Of a stretch of DNA of 64,000 nt, positions 9,220 to 19,199 are shown piece after piece. Every line of letters starts with the position of its first letter. The first letter of the stretch is position 1. A program made the translations under genes and the position numbers. This DNA is from Bretschneidera sinensis (lineage: Eukaryota > Streptophyta > Magnoliopsida > Brassicales > Akaniaceae), in the NCBI GenBank assembly GCA_023935145.1, contig CM043699.1, positions 123,758,036-123,822,035 of the forward strand. The letters are read 5' to 3'. A model generated the notes under the pieces. That model had not been told where the DNA came from. It did not search any database and worked only from the letters and a program-made list of their open reading frames with translations.

Positions 9220-12200
9220 TTGTGGGATGAGAGAGGGAGAAGCCATACCAACAATGGAGAGGCTTCGATTGCCAAAGGAGAACAGCAAGATGATGTTCTT
9301 GTTGTGTGCTCAAATGTGAGTAGGAGGCAAGGTAGCAAGAAATGGATTTTGGATTTCGGGTGCACTTATCACATGTGCCCTCATGAGGAATTGTTCAAGA
9401 ATTTCAAGAAGATCAATGATGGAAGGATTTTCTTGGGGAATGACAATTTTTGCCAAATGAGGGGGATAGGAGACATTCAGTTGAGGATGTTTGATGGAGT
9501 CACAAGGCTGCTGCAAAATGTAAGGTATCTCCTAGATTTGAGGAGGAATTTGATCTCATTGGGGCAGTTGGATTCTATGGGGTATACATACAAAGCTGAG
9601 GGAGGAAAGATCAAGGTAACCAAGGGTTCTTTGACAGTGATCAAAGCAGCAATCAAAGATGGACTTTATGAGATGATTAGTGAGACAGAAATCAAGGATC
9701 AAGCAGCAAGCTTGATGGCTGAGATGGATGAGGCAGCACTTTGGCACAATCGCTTGGGACATATAAGCGAAAAGAGGTTGCAAGTTCTCAACAAAGATTG
9801 TCTACTTAGTGGAGACAAAGTAGAGAAACTAGATTTCTGTGAGAGTTGTATTCTTAAGAAAAAACATCGGGTCAGCTTCAACACCGGAGTGCACAAGTTT
9901 AAAAGGATTCTTGACTACATCCATGTGGATCTTTGGGGACCAGCAAGGACACCAACACAGGGAGATAATTGTTACTTTCTATCTTTAATTGATGATTATT
10001 CAAGAGTGGTTTGGGTTTATTTGCTTAAAAATAAATGGAATGCTTTGAATAAATTTGTGGTGTGGAAAAAGTTGTTTGAGACTCAAATGGGTAGGGTAGT
10101 TAAAGTGTTAAGAACCGATAATGGCTTAGAATTTTTTAATAAAGATTTTGATAAATTCAGTGAATTAAATGGCATTCTAAGACATAGAATGGTTGTGAAA
10201 ACCCCTCAGCAAAATGGAGTTGTTGAGAGGATGAATAAAACCCTTATTGAAAAGGTTAAGTGCATGTTAATTGGGTCCGGTTTACCAAAATATTTTTGGG
10301 GAGAAGCTGTGTCTATAGCTGCATACTTGGTTAATAGATCACCCTCTAGGGCTTTTGACCTTAAGACTCCCGTGGAAATGTGGAGTGGAAAACATCCTGA
10401 GTTGAACAACCTTAGGACTTTTGGGTATGCTGCATATGCACATCAAAAGGATGATAAACTTAGCCCAAGGTCTAGAAAATGTGTGTTTCTAGGGTATGGT
10501 GATGAGGTTAAGGGATATAGATTGTGGTCCTTAGAACAAAAAGGAATGAAACTCATAATAAGTAGGGATGTTATTTTTAATGAATTATTATTTCCCTACT
10601 TAGAGAAAACTAACCCTATAGGGGCTAATGAGAAAACCAGTTCGAAATTTGTGGAGCATCGCATCAAGGAAAATTTGGTTCAGGTAGAGCAAGGAAGGAA
10701 AGAGGGTTCGGACCAGGTAGAGCCCATTGATGAAGGCCAAGCTCAAGAAACTCAAGAGGATACTGAACTAGAAGGGGTTGATGCAGCAAGTCAGAATGAC
10801 TACCAGCTCACAAGGGACCGGGAAAAGAGGGTGGTTAGACCACCTTTGAGATATGGGTTTGCGGATGCTAATATAGCAGCTCCTTGGACAGAAAGAGGGA
10901 TGGTTGAACCAGAAACTTACATGGATTCGATGGAGTGTAAGGATTCGTCAAAGTGGCAGCTAGCTATGGAGGAAGAAATGGATTCTTTAAGGAAGAACAA
11001 CTCTTGGGTATTGGTGTCTAAACCAGAAAAACAGAGAGTTGTGGATTGTAGATGGATCTACAAGATCAAAGAAGGGAACACTCCAGGGGATGAAGTCCGG
11101 TATAAAGCTAGGCTGGTGGAAAAGAGGTTCACACAAAGAGAAGGCATAGACTTCACCGAAATATTCTCACCAGTTGTGAAATACAAGATGATCAGGATGG
11201 TGTTAGCATTGGTGGTCCAATTCAATTGGGAAATCGAGCAAATGGATGTGAAGACAGCATTCTTACATGGAGAGCTTGATGAGACCATTTACATGAGGCA
11301 ACCCGAAGGCTATGAGGAAGGAAGGCAGAGAAATTTAGTGTGCCAACTGAAGAAATCTCTATATGGCTTGAAACAATCACCTCGACAATGGAATAAGAGG
11401 TTCGATTCCTTTGTAACCAGCTTGGGTTTCATGAGGAGCTACTATGATTCGTGCTTGTATTACAAGGGGCACAAGGTGGAGGAAGTGGTGATCATCCTGA
11501 TCTATGTTGATGATATGTTGTTAGTTGGGAGCAGTATAGAGAGGATAAGAAAATTGAAGGCTCAACTTAGTGAGGAGTTTAAGATGAAGGATCTTGGCCA
11601 TGCACAAAAGATCCTTGGGATGTGTATCATCCGGGAAAGGGAGAGAAACAGATTGAAAATCTCTCAAACTTCCTACATAGAAAAGATGATATCTAAGCTC
11701 TCTATAAAAGATAGCAAACCAGTGAAGGTTCCCTTTGCTGGTCATTTCAAGTTCTTCAACGATCAAAATCCAATATAGAATGAGAAGAAAAAGGATATGG
11801 AAAAGGTCTCCTACTTTAGTGCGGTTGGTTCAGTCATGTTCATGATGGTAAGCACTAGACCGGACATTGCTCATGTAATGAGTGTCCTCAGTAGGTTTAT
11901 AAGTAATCCTAGAAAGAAGCATTGGCTTGGGATGAAATGATTGCTAAGGTACTTAAAGGGAAGCCCAGAAGTAGGGCTGGTTTATGAGAAGAGGGGTAAG
12001 TTCATCTGCCTTGAGGGTTATGCTGATTCAGACTATGGAGCAGACTGGGATAAAAGGAGATCAATTACTTCCTACTTCCTCAACTTAAACGGATGTTGTG
12101 TAAGTTGGAAGGCTTAGTTGCGACCAGTGGTAGCACTCTCAACAACCGAGGCTGAGTACATAGCGGCTACAGAAGACATCAAGGAGGCTATGTGGTGCAA

Positions 12201-12393
12201 AGGGTTGCTGGAAGAGTTGAAGGTACTAGAGGATCAGGTTATGGTGTATTTGGATAGCCAAAATATTACAAAAGGATGCATCCATGTGGACAAGGTGGCC
12301 ATGGAAGAAAACCCTGCGAATTTAGGTACTAAAGTTCTACCTCTAAGTAAGTTCAATCATTGCTTTGGACTACTTAAGATTGGAGTCGGTTGA
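9220..12393 (+). pseudogene. Pol of copia 1: protease, integrase, RT, RNase H
   Basis: An 852-codon open stretch (9220-11778) followed by broken remains. Order: protease with the catalytic triplet altered to DFG (residues 45-47; copia 2 keeps DSG); GAG-pre-integrase zinc finger (WHNRLGHISEKR, CESCILKKKHRVSF); integrase core with DLWGP, TDNGLEF and VVERMNKTL holding the DDE residues; RT (RVT_2) with the active-site YVDD in LIYVDDMLLVG. A stop follows FFNDQNPI at 11776. RNase H continues as fragments with stops near 11938 and 12115. About 28 codons present in copia 2 between DNQ and the TKGCIHV stretch are deleted around 12265. The open stretch has no real start codon, since pol is made as part of one polyprotein. 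Confidence 0.88.
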
Positions 12394-12460
12394 TATGATG
12401 ACTCAAGATGAGTTTGGATACTGAGTTCTCTGCATAATAGGTTCGAGCTTAAACGCTTAG

Positions 12461-12474
12461 ACAAAGGTAGAGAT
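12461..12474 (+). promoter_or_regulatory. Polypurine tract of copia 1
   Basis: ACAAAGGTAGAGAT directly before the 3' LTR start (TGTTGG). The same tract stands before the copia 2 3' LTR. Confidence 0.75.
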
Positions 12475-13338
12475 TGTTGGTAATTTTTTTTTGAGGTTTA
12501 AACAAGAAGGTGGAAGAATAAAATCTACATGTTCAGCACCAGTGTGCGCTATGGCACAGCCTTCACAGGCAGCAACGCCCAGCAAGGAGGAGGTGTGTGA
12601 TGCAGCTCAGCCTCCCCCAGGCCGCGGCGCCCAGAAGCTTGAGATTGTATGCCCTGGCTTAGGCCGCGGCCTGCCCTATTCTGGGCTGCGGCGCCTGGCA
12701 CACTGATGCACACATGTCTCAGCTTTTTAAGTGGTTCGTGAGATATGGTCAAAATGCATAGGATCACTAAGAATCGATCAAGGGCCATGGTTGATTGGTC
12801 ATCAAGATCTAAGGGTGGAGAATGACACTCAAGATTGGTCAAGAAGTTGGTGCACTATATAAAGGGTCACCTATATTCAATCTCAACATAAGAGAACTTA
12901 TGATAACTTGCAATTAAAAGTGAGATCAATTGGAAGAGTGCAAAGACACTAAACTCAAGAGAGATTCTGTAGAGAGGCTGGTTGTTTAGAAAGAGAGAGA
13001 GAATAGAATAGAAAGGGATTCAAGGGCTTGTAAGGGGAATTGTCCTGGGAAAATTCCAAGGTTAGTTCTTATCACTTTCTTATTCTTCTTCTTCAAGAAC
13101 CTATGAGTTCTTGGAAGGGTATTGCTGAGTGTAAAGAACTCCTTTGATAAGATAGTGCAGAGATCTCAGAGGAGCTCATGGGCACGTAGGCACATTACCG
13201 AACCTCGTCAACAAATTTTTTGTGTTCTTTTCTTTCTTGCTTTGATTGGTTGCTATCTCTTTTCTTTATATAAGTCACTCTAGACTTGGGTGTTTGCAAG
13301 ATCACCTCCTGGGCATCATCCAAGGTGGTTTCCCAACA
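12475..13338 (+). repeat. 3' LTR of copia 1 (864 bp)
   Basis: Starts TGTTGG after the PPT and ends CCCAACA; the flank is CTTTT of element A. It contains GC-rich stretches near 12555-12705 and a TATATAAA box near 12857. From 12670 it pairs with the partial 5' LTR. Frames inside it (12491-12706 and the opposite strand) are not genes. Confidence 0.88.
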
Positions 13339-14021
13339 CTTTTGGTAAGCGTATTAATTTGTAAAAAGGTAAAAATCAAAACAATATGATGACATGATTG
13401 ATCATGTGAGTCACAATAATAGAACTATAAGAGTTATGAGCATAGGAGATTTTAGTGCGCAAGTAGTTAAGAATAATGTTATGAAGAATTTAAAAAAATG
13501 TGTGGAGTTACGATTGTGTGAGGGGTAGTTATGAAATTGATTTGATATAGTCGTGTTTGAGAAATTGTGATGTATGTTACTATAATGAAACTGACTGATT
13601 ATGTTGTTATGAGATTGTGATGTAATCGATTGATGGATGCTATTTACATATTCATTACTTCATGAATGCATTCCATGCTATACATATAGTTAGTGTATTA
13701 TAAGAAAGGAGAGTGGTGAGATTGTGGTGGGTCTTTTTCCTATAAGGGGTGTAAGAGTATTGAACGGATATTGGACGAGGTGGATATGACCCAGATCAAC
13801 GGGTTCCAAAAATTTGATATAATGATATGATGATGTGACGTATTGGTACGTGGGTAGATGTCCCCGTGATGATAAGATTAGCCTACTGAGGGGCAGTGAT
13901 ATGATTATGCATTTTATTGCATTGCATTTCAAGGATGTATTGTGATGATTGGTCCATGAGGGGCAGTTGATATGTTGAGGCCGATTAGGGGCGTAAATTT
14001 TGTTTGTGGTAATAGAAAGGT
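13339..14021 (+). repeat. 5' LTR of element A, first visible segment
   Basis: Matches 38877-39650 of the 3' LTR, for example AATATGATGACATGATTGATC in both. One copy of the CATGAGGGGCAG word is present here where the 3' LTR has about four units in tandem. Interrupted at 14021/14022 by copia 2. No gene. Confidence 0.8.
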
Positions 14022-15013
14022 TGTTGTTATTTGTCTAAGGTTCAAACAGGTCCAACCATAGTTTAAAAATGGTTAAAATCCAAACCAAAGGCGGAGTATC
14101 AAAGTTCAGCAAGTTAGAAGGTTGCACACATGTGTGTGCATCATTTTGGAGCAAGGGAAGGTCATGTGCACTAGTGTGTGCACTTCTGCACACAAGCTGA
14201 GAAAGGGTGCGCACAACAAGAAGTGTGCCAGGTCCGGGTCAGCACCGCACCACTCAGAACCAGCGCTGCATCCTCCAGAATGGTGTGCTCCAGGATAGCA
14301 CCAGCGCCTAAGCCCTCAAAAACCAGCGTCGCGCCCTCCAATGTGTTGCATATCAGGTGCGCACCAGCGCCTAAGTGACCAGCAGCCAGCATCGCGCCGC
14401 CTAGATACTTCATAAGCTCACTCTGCCCCAGCACCAAGGCGCCAGGCACACCAAGGCACACATGGGCAGAATGACTTAGGACTCCCCAAAGTGTGTGTGC
14501 ATAATACCAAAATGCACAGCACCACTTGGAGGATGTTGAAGGGCTAAGATTAAAAGGAGATTATGATCAAAGGAAGGAGATTGATTCACAACAATGTCCA
14601 AGAAGTGAAAGGCTATAAAAGGGGTTCTTAAGCCTCTTTTTCACACACTACACAGAAACATATAGAAAAAAGAGAAAGTTGTAACATTGTGAGATTAATT
14701 GTAAATACAAGAGAGAATTATGTGAGAGACATAAACACAAGAGGGACTCTTTGCAGTGAGGTTGGTTGTAAAGAAGAGAGAGTAGTATAGAGAGAGAGCA
14801 TTGTAATCTTCTTCCTTCTCTTCTTGGTGTCTTCAAGAACTTGGTGATGAGTCTTAAATATTGCATATTTTAGACCCTTAACTTATATTTGTTATGCTCT
14901 TAGTTAGTAGTATTTCACTTTATTTTACGTTTTTCTTGTGTTTTATGTATTTTTACAGGTTTGTGGAGAAAATGAAGCATTTCAAGAGAGATGTGAAGCT
15001 TCTGGAGACATTG

Positions 15014-15220
15014 CGATCGATCGCACGAGATATGCGATCGAGCGCACTTGCGGTCGAGCGCACCTGCCTACGAACGAGTGCATTGTCAACATCCCACATC
15101 GAAATAATTTAAGTTCAGTGCATCTGCGATCGATCGCAGCAGACATGCGATCGAGCACACATGAGATCGTGCGCACAAGACATGCGATCAATCGCACCAC
15201 ACTGCGATCGAGCGCACACG
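15014..15220. repeat. Palindromic GCGATCGATCGC array in the E 5' LTR
   Basis: About nine spaced copies of the 12-14 bp word TGCGATCGATCGCA or its variant TGCGATCGAGCGCAC. The first form is a perfect palindrome. Equivalent arrays lie at 19367-19575, 26833-26945, 32869-32960, 37870-37972, 40556-40690, 49810-50000 and 59579-59705. Confidence 0.85.
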
Positions 15221-15226
15221 GGCAGT

Positions 15227-15278
15227 TTCCCACATCGAATCTGTAACCCATTTTTCTCCGGGTCTCCCCCTATATAAA
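15227..15278 (+). promoter_or_regulatory. snRNA-type USE plus TATA promoter in the E 5' LTR
   Basis: TTCCCACATCG (15227-15237) matches the plant U-snRNA upstream sequence element RTCCCACATCG at 10 of 11 positions; a perfect copy lies upstream at 15091-15101. The TATA box TATATAAA starts at 15271, leaving 33 bp between. In plant snRNA genes this longer spacing is known to specify RNA polymerase II. Transcription would begin near 15300. The 3' LTR has the same arrangement (19582-19592 and 19626, also 33 bp, one substitution in the USE). Confidence 0.7.
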
Positions 15279-16039
15279 CACCACCTGACTTCATAATTCA
15301 GTGTACAATTCCTAAGCCACTTTGGTGTTTACCGGTGGACGTCCATCAGTATTCTGGTGGATCCCGAAGGCATTGCTACCACGAGGGGAAGCGCCGCCCG
15401 TCAGCGAGTGGAATTTCTCCCATGTAAAGTTGTTTATTTATTTCTTTATATTCAGTTGTTTTAGTTTAAATGTTTAGCACTTTTTATTATAGTTTTATTG
15501 TTATGAGTGGCTAGACTCTTCAGCTAAGGTTGAAGATGAAGCCCCACCATTGTTTGGCGTAGTAGTTCATATTTGCTTGTACAAATCTAACAATTTTAAG
15601 TATAAATGTTCTGTCAATTATTTGAGTTAATCTTATAATTGATTGAGTTTAAATTGTCTGTTGGATTTTCTTTGTGTTTCATCTGATGGATACATTGAAT
15701 GCTTTTCGATTAAATTGGATTCCCTTTGTGATTTGTTAAGAGCGGATACATCGGGTCCTTTTGGTTTAGTTGGGATATTCTTTGTTTTTTGTCTTATAGT
15801 TGGATTCATTGAATGTTTTGATAGGCTATATTTTTTGAACATGTATGCTTAAACTTCGGTGGGGTGGATTCATAAACCTTAGTGCTTTTTATTAGTTTTA
15901 AAATCAACTTAGTTTAGTTTTAATTTGTTTTCTAAAATATCATTCACAATTCGGAACTAGGTTAAGATAAAGTTAGTTTAGATTAAAAATATATTTTCAC
16001 AACACAATTCCCTATGGATTCGACCTCGCACTTGCACAC

Positions 16040-16114
16040 ACTATATTGCAAACGACTCGTGCGCTTGCGATTAAATTAAAACTCACAACAAGTTTTTGGC
16101 GTCGTTGCCGGGGA
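16040..16114 (+). promoter_or_regulatory. tRNA-Asp PBS of E and upstream tRNA-complementary block
   Basis: PBS TGGCGTCGTTGCCGGGGA at 16097-16114 is complementary to tRNA-Asp(GUC) with one change that still allows G-U pairing. ACTATATTGCAA at 16040-16051, 45 nt upstream, pairs with the tRNA-Asp stretch UUGUAGUAUAGU over all 12 positions if two G-U wobbles are allowed. Confidence 0.72.
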
Positions 16115-16182
16115 ATTGTTTGGTTTGTGAAAATTTTTGGTCTAAAATGATTTTATTTTTCTACTAGTTAGTTATAAAAAAA

Positions 16183-17904
16183 ATGTGGATGAATCTAGCG
16201 CCGGTTTCACAGTCTTTAGAGGACGCCCTCAAGGATTTCATTAAAATAATCGGCCCGTCCCTCAATGCTGCCAACACTTTCAATGTTGAAAGCTGTTCCA
16301 TCTGTGCTAGTCCCATGCATCTAGCACAGAATTGCCCATCAATGCCGGCTTGTGCTGAGTATCCCATGGAACAAATGAATGCTTTCAATGAATGTTGTTG
16401 GCAACCAAATGGATCTTACTCTGAAACATACAATCCAGGGTGGTGGGACCACTCTAATGTTTCATGGACGCAGAACCAACTGAGGAATCAGGGAGGAGAC
16501 CCTTATCATGCTCACAATCAACACCCTCCCGAATTTCCTCCACCAATTCCAAGTTATGGTCACTCAGCTTATCCAGCACCATCACCCGCTTACCAAGCTC
16601 CCATTCAAGCGCCAACGTCGGTTTCACAGTCATTGGAAGACGCTCTCAATGATTTCATGAAAATGACGAGCCAATCTATGAGTGAAGTGATGAGTGCAAC
16701 AATAGAAAACACCTAAGCGATTGCCACACTAGAGAGTCAAATTGATCAAATCGCAAGTTACGTGGGTGAAGAAGAGGAAGGAACGTTCCCCAGTCAAACT
16801 GTTCCTAACCCAAAGGAACAGTTTGCGGTGGGAAATTCTTCAACTCCCATGCATTGGCAGGAACAAGTACAATCAACTGTCTCATACTTGTCTGGGGGAC
16901 AAGTGGACAATCAAGTGGAAGAGAACCCTGCTATGCACCAAGGGCAAGAGAGTGGCAACAATGAGAAGAGAGAGGCTGAGCCATCTACAGCCACTCGTAT
17001 TATTAAGGATCTCTCTAGGTCGTTTTTACCTAAAGTACCTTACCCTGAGAGACTACAAGTGCCCAAGAAAGAAGGGAAGTCTGAGGACATTATGGAGGCA
17101 TACTTTGCTCAGTTTGAAGAGGATTTGGACTTAGATAAGTTACTTGAGCAAGCAAATACTATCGTGGAGTCTACTCTTCGAAAGAGTAGTAGGACAGAGG
17201 AGACTATGGATGAATCCCGTATTGAGGATCCCTTGGAGGCATGCTTTGCTCACTTTGGAGAGGACTTGGGCTTAGATAAGTTACTCGATGAAGTAAATGT
17301 CATTTTGGAGTCTGATCCTCGAGAAATCAGTGAGACGGAGGAAACCACAACACCTGAACCTCACAAGAAGGAACTTAAGCCTTTACTGGATAATCTTGAG
17401 TATAAGTTCCCAGGTCCAGCAGATTCTTTGCCTATAATTATAGCTTTAGATTTGGGTGATGCTCCAGAGGAGAAATTAGTTGACGTCTTAAGAGAGCATA
17501 AGGAAGCTATAGGCTGGACTATTGAGGATGTCAAGGGGATCAGCCCCTCGTTGGTAATACACACGATACAGTTGGAGGAGAATGCCAAGCCATCGAGGGA
17601 GCCACAAAGAAGGCTCAACCCTACTATGCAAGAGGTTGTGAGGGCGAAAGATGTTAAGCTGTTAGAGGCAGGGATCATTTATCCCATCTCTGATAGCAAA
17701 TGGGTGAGCCAGATTCCAGTCGTGCCCAAACGTACTGAATTTTCGGTAGTAAATAAAGACAACGAGTTGGTTCCAACTCGAGTGCAGTCAAGATGGAGAA
17801 AGTGTCTAGACTACCGTAAATTGAATGCTGCCACTAGACCTGATCATTTTAAATTCTCATTTATTGATCAGATGGTGGAGAGCTTAGTTGGGCATGTTTA
17901 CTAA
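16183..17904 (+). pseudogene. Chimeric gag/RT-N-terminal reading frame of E, one premature stop
   Basis: 574 triplets including the terminal stop, exactly the length of the H frame. One in-frame TAA at 16714-16716 replaces the CAA present in H. Layout: a VSQSLEDAL segment, CCHC zinc knuckle (CSICASPMHLAQNC), the CNPGWW-like region (SETYNPGWWDHSN), Pro/Tyr-rich linker, a second VSQSLEDAL segment, acidic linker with two copies of an EACFAHFGEDLGLDKLL-type repeat, then the RT N-terminus to FIDQMVESLVG. The capsid core, the protease and the RT catalytic YxDD region are all absent. No enzymatic role is possible; RNA binding through the knuckle is conceivable. Starts 69 bp after the PBS. Confidence 0.82.
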
Positions 17905-17910
17905 TGTTGG

Positions 17911-17954
17911 GTCTGGCTGAAGACGTTAAACTTAGCACTCATGGGAGGCACCCC
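17911..17954 (+). other. Conserved post-coding block (E copy)
   Basis: GTCTGGCTGAAGACGTTAAA followed by CTTAGCACTC and ATGGGAGGCACCCC, seven bases after the stop codon. Nearly identical in D1, F, G and H. Confidence 0.8.
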
Positions 17955-19199
17955 ACAGCTTATCTTTTCTTTTGTTTATTTATTATTTCGCATTTTTATG
18001 ATTAATGTTTGTTTCTAGTTTTTTTTTGTTTTCCAGTTTTTATTTTTCAGGGACAAAGCGTACTTCAGTTCAAGTTTGGGGGTATGCTATGAGCCATACC
18101 AGTCCAGATAGTTCTCCATATCTCAGGTCAGCTCTTTCCATATTAGTCACACATTGGGGTCAATGTGTAATTTAAGTTTGGGGGTATGGGAGACACATCA
18201 CACACTTTGTCCTAATTTGTTGTCTTTTCGTCATAGAGATAAATACATGCTCATGTTATCGTGAAATTTTGGTTGATCTAAACATTTTCTGTGATGTGGT
18301 GTCATTGGTGAGCTTAACATTTTGAACACATGATCTGGTGATAAATTTTTAAAATTTAGTTACTTACTTTAGGCATTTTGAGAATTCACATGTTTGATAT
18401 AATCTAACACGAGCACATTAGCACAAATTATGTGAGGTATGACATGTGATTTTAATGTGTATTTTTCCTTATCTTAACTGAAACTGGATAACTTGTTGGA
18501 TGAACTCTTGGGCATAGGAAAATATAAAAAAAAAAAAAATCGTTATCAATAAACTTTTCGCTGAGTAACTAGACCTCTTGCCTCAGTAAGTAGTGAGTGT
18601 TCACGTCAAAAGGTGAAAATTTTGTTTGGTAGCATTAAGGTCAGTTTAGTTTCGTAGCCTCTTTGACTTGAGTTAGTAAGTTCTTAGGGGTGTTTTTACA
18701 CCTAATGCCCTAAAACCATCTAGTTTGGGAGTCATTGACTCAACACTCGCTACATGGGTCAATTAGAAAGCTTAAGGGAACTAAACATAGTCGTGCCTTA
18801 TTATTGTTAAAAAAATAAAAAGAAAAAAAAAGAATAAAATAAAAACTATGCCTTTTCGTTCATTTTTTATGGGAAATTCGGTGAATCTTGAGACATGGAG
18901 ACCTTACACATTGGAGTCACTTGGAAACTTCATTTCTGTATGCTAATTCACTTTACACAGTGTCAGACTTGTGATGCCTTAACCTGCCTTTTGTAAGTAA
19001 TTAGATTTTAACATTTCTATTCATTGCGAAGATGGGTTTACCTTTTTAAGCTTGCTTATGAATGAATATCATAGTGATGTGTGCTCCTTAAATTTGTGGA
19101 TACCATGAGTGATGACTTTATCTTTATGTTCTTTGTTTTTCATTGAGTCTTTTATTTTGTTTTGCTAAGGGACTAGCAAAATATAAGTTTGGGGGTATT
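17955..19199 (+). other. Structured 3' UTR and PPT of E
   Basis: No gene. It contains two early PPT-like words AAGTTTGGGGGTATG (18072, 18173) and a hairpin ACACATTG-GGGT-CAATGTGT (18151-18170) directly before the second. It also contains a block with CTGAGTAACTAGACCTC and CCTCAGTAAG near 18560-18590, a GGGGTGT and ACACC hairpin near 18688-18702, and finally an 8-bp hairpin at 19160-19181 next to the true PPT AAGTTTGGGGGTATT. The same order recurs in G and H, and with changes in F. Confidence 0.7.

Larger units (their letters stand above)
7513..13338 (+). mobile_element. Ty1/copia element 1 (Tork/TNT1-like), 5' end interrupted by D1
   Basis: Partial 5' LTR, initiator tRNA-Met PBS, gag, protease, integrase, RT, RNase H, PPT and complete 3' LTR, in the copia order with integrase before RT. 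The first part of the 5' LTR is missing because D1 is inserted in it. The right flank (CTTTTGGTAAG) continues element A; the uninterrupted equivalent is at 38877. Several stops and a deletion in RNase H make it inactive. Confidence 0.92.
14845..16090 (+). repeat. 5' LTR of E
   Basis: U3 carries a palindromic GATCGA array (15014-15220), two snRNA-type upstream elements (15091-15101, 15227-15237) and a TATATAAA box at 15271. The transcribed part includes a 210-bp open frame at 15643-15852 that is also open in the other LTR and in H, but it lies in the R-U5 portion and has no protein-like features beyond that. The end region contains the tRNA-complementary block. Confidence 0.93.

Noticed and set aside
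14171..14461. GC-rich frames in the copia 2 LTRs (both strands) as genes
   Set aside because: They lie within LTR tandem-type GC-rich sequence, are open on both strands, and differ between the two LTRs.
15014..15220. GATCGA array as a CRISPR-like array
   Set aside because: Repeats are 12-14 bp palindromes with irregular short spacers, repeated in many LTRs of a plant genome; no cas genes.
15643..15852. Conserved 64-69 codon open frame in the E and H LTRs as a small gene
   Set aside because: It lies in the R-U5 part of LTRs, is open in several copies simply because those LTRs are nearly identical, and has no domain; in G the equivalent region is not open in the same way.
16097..16114. tRNA-Asp gene fragment
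   Set aside because: Only the 18-nt complement of the tRNA 3' end is present, adjoining an LTR end; this is a primer-binding site.
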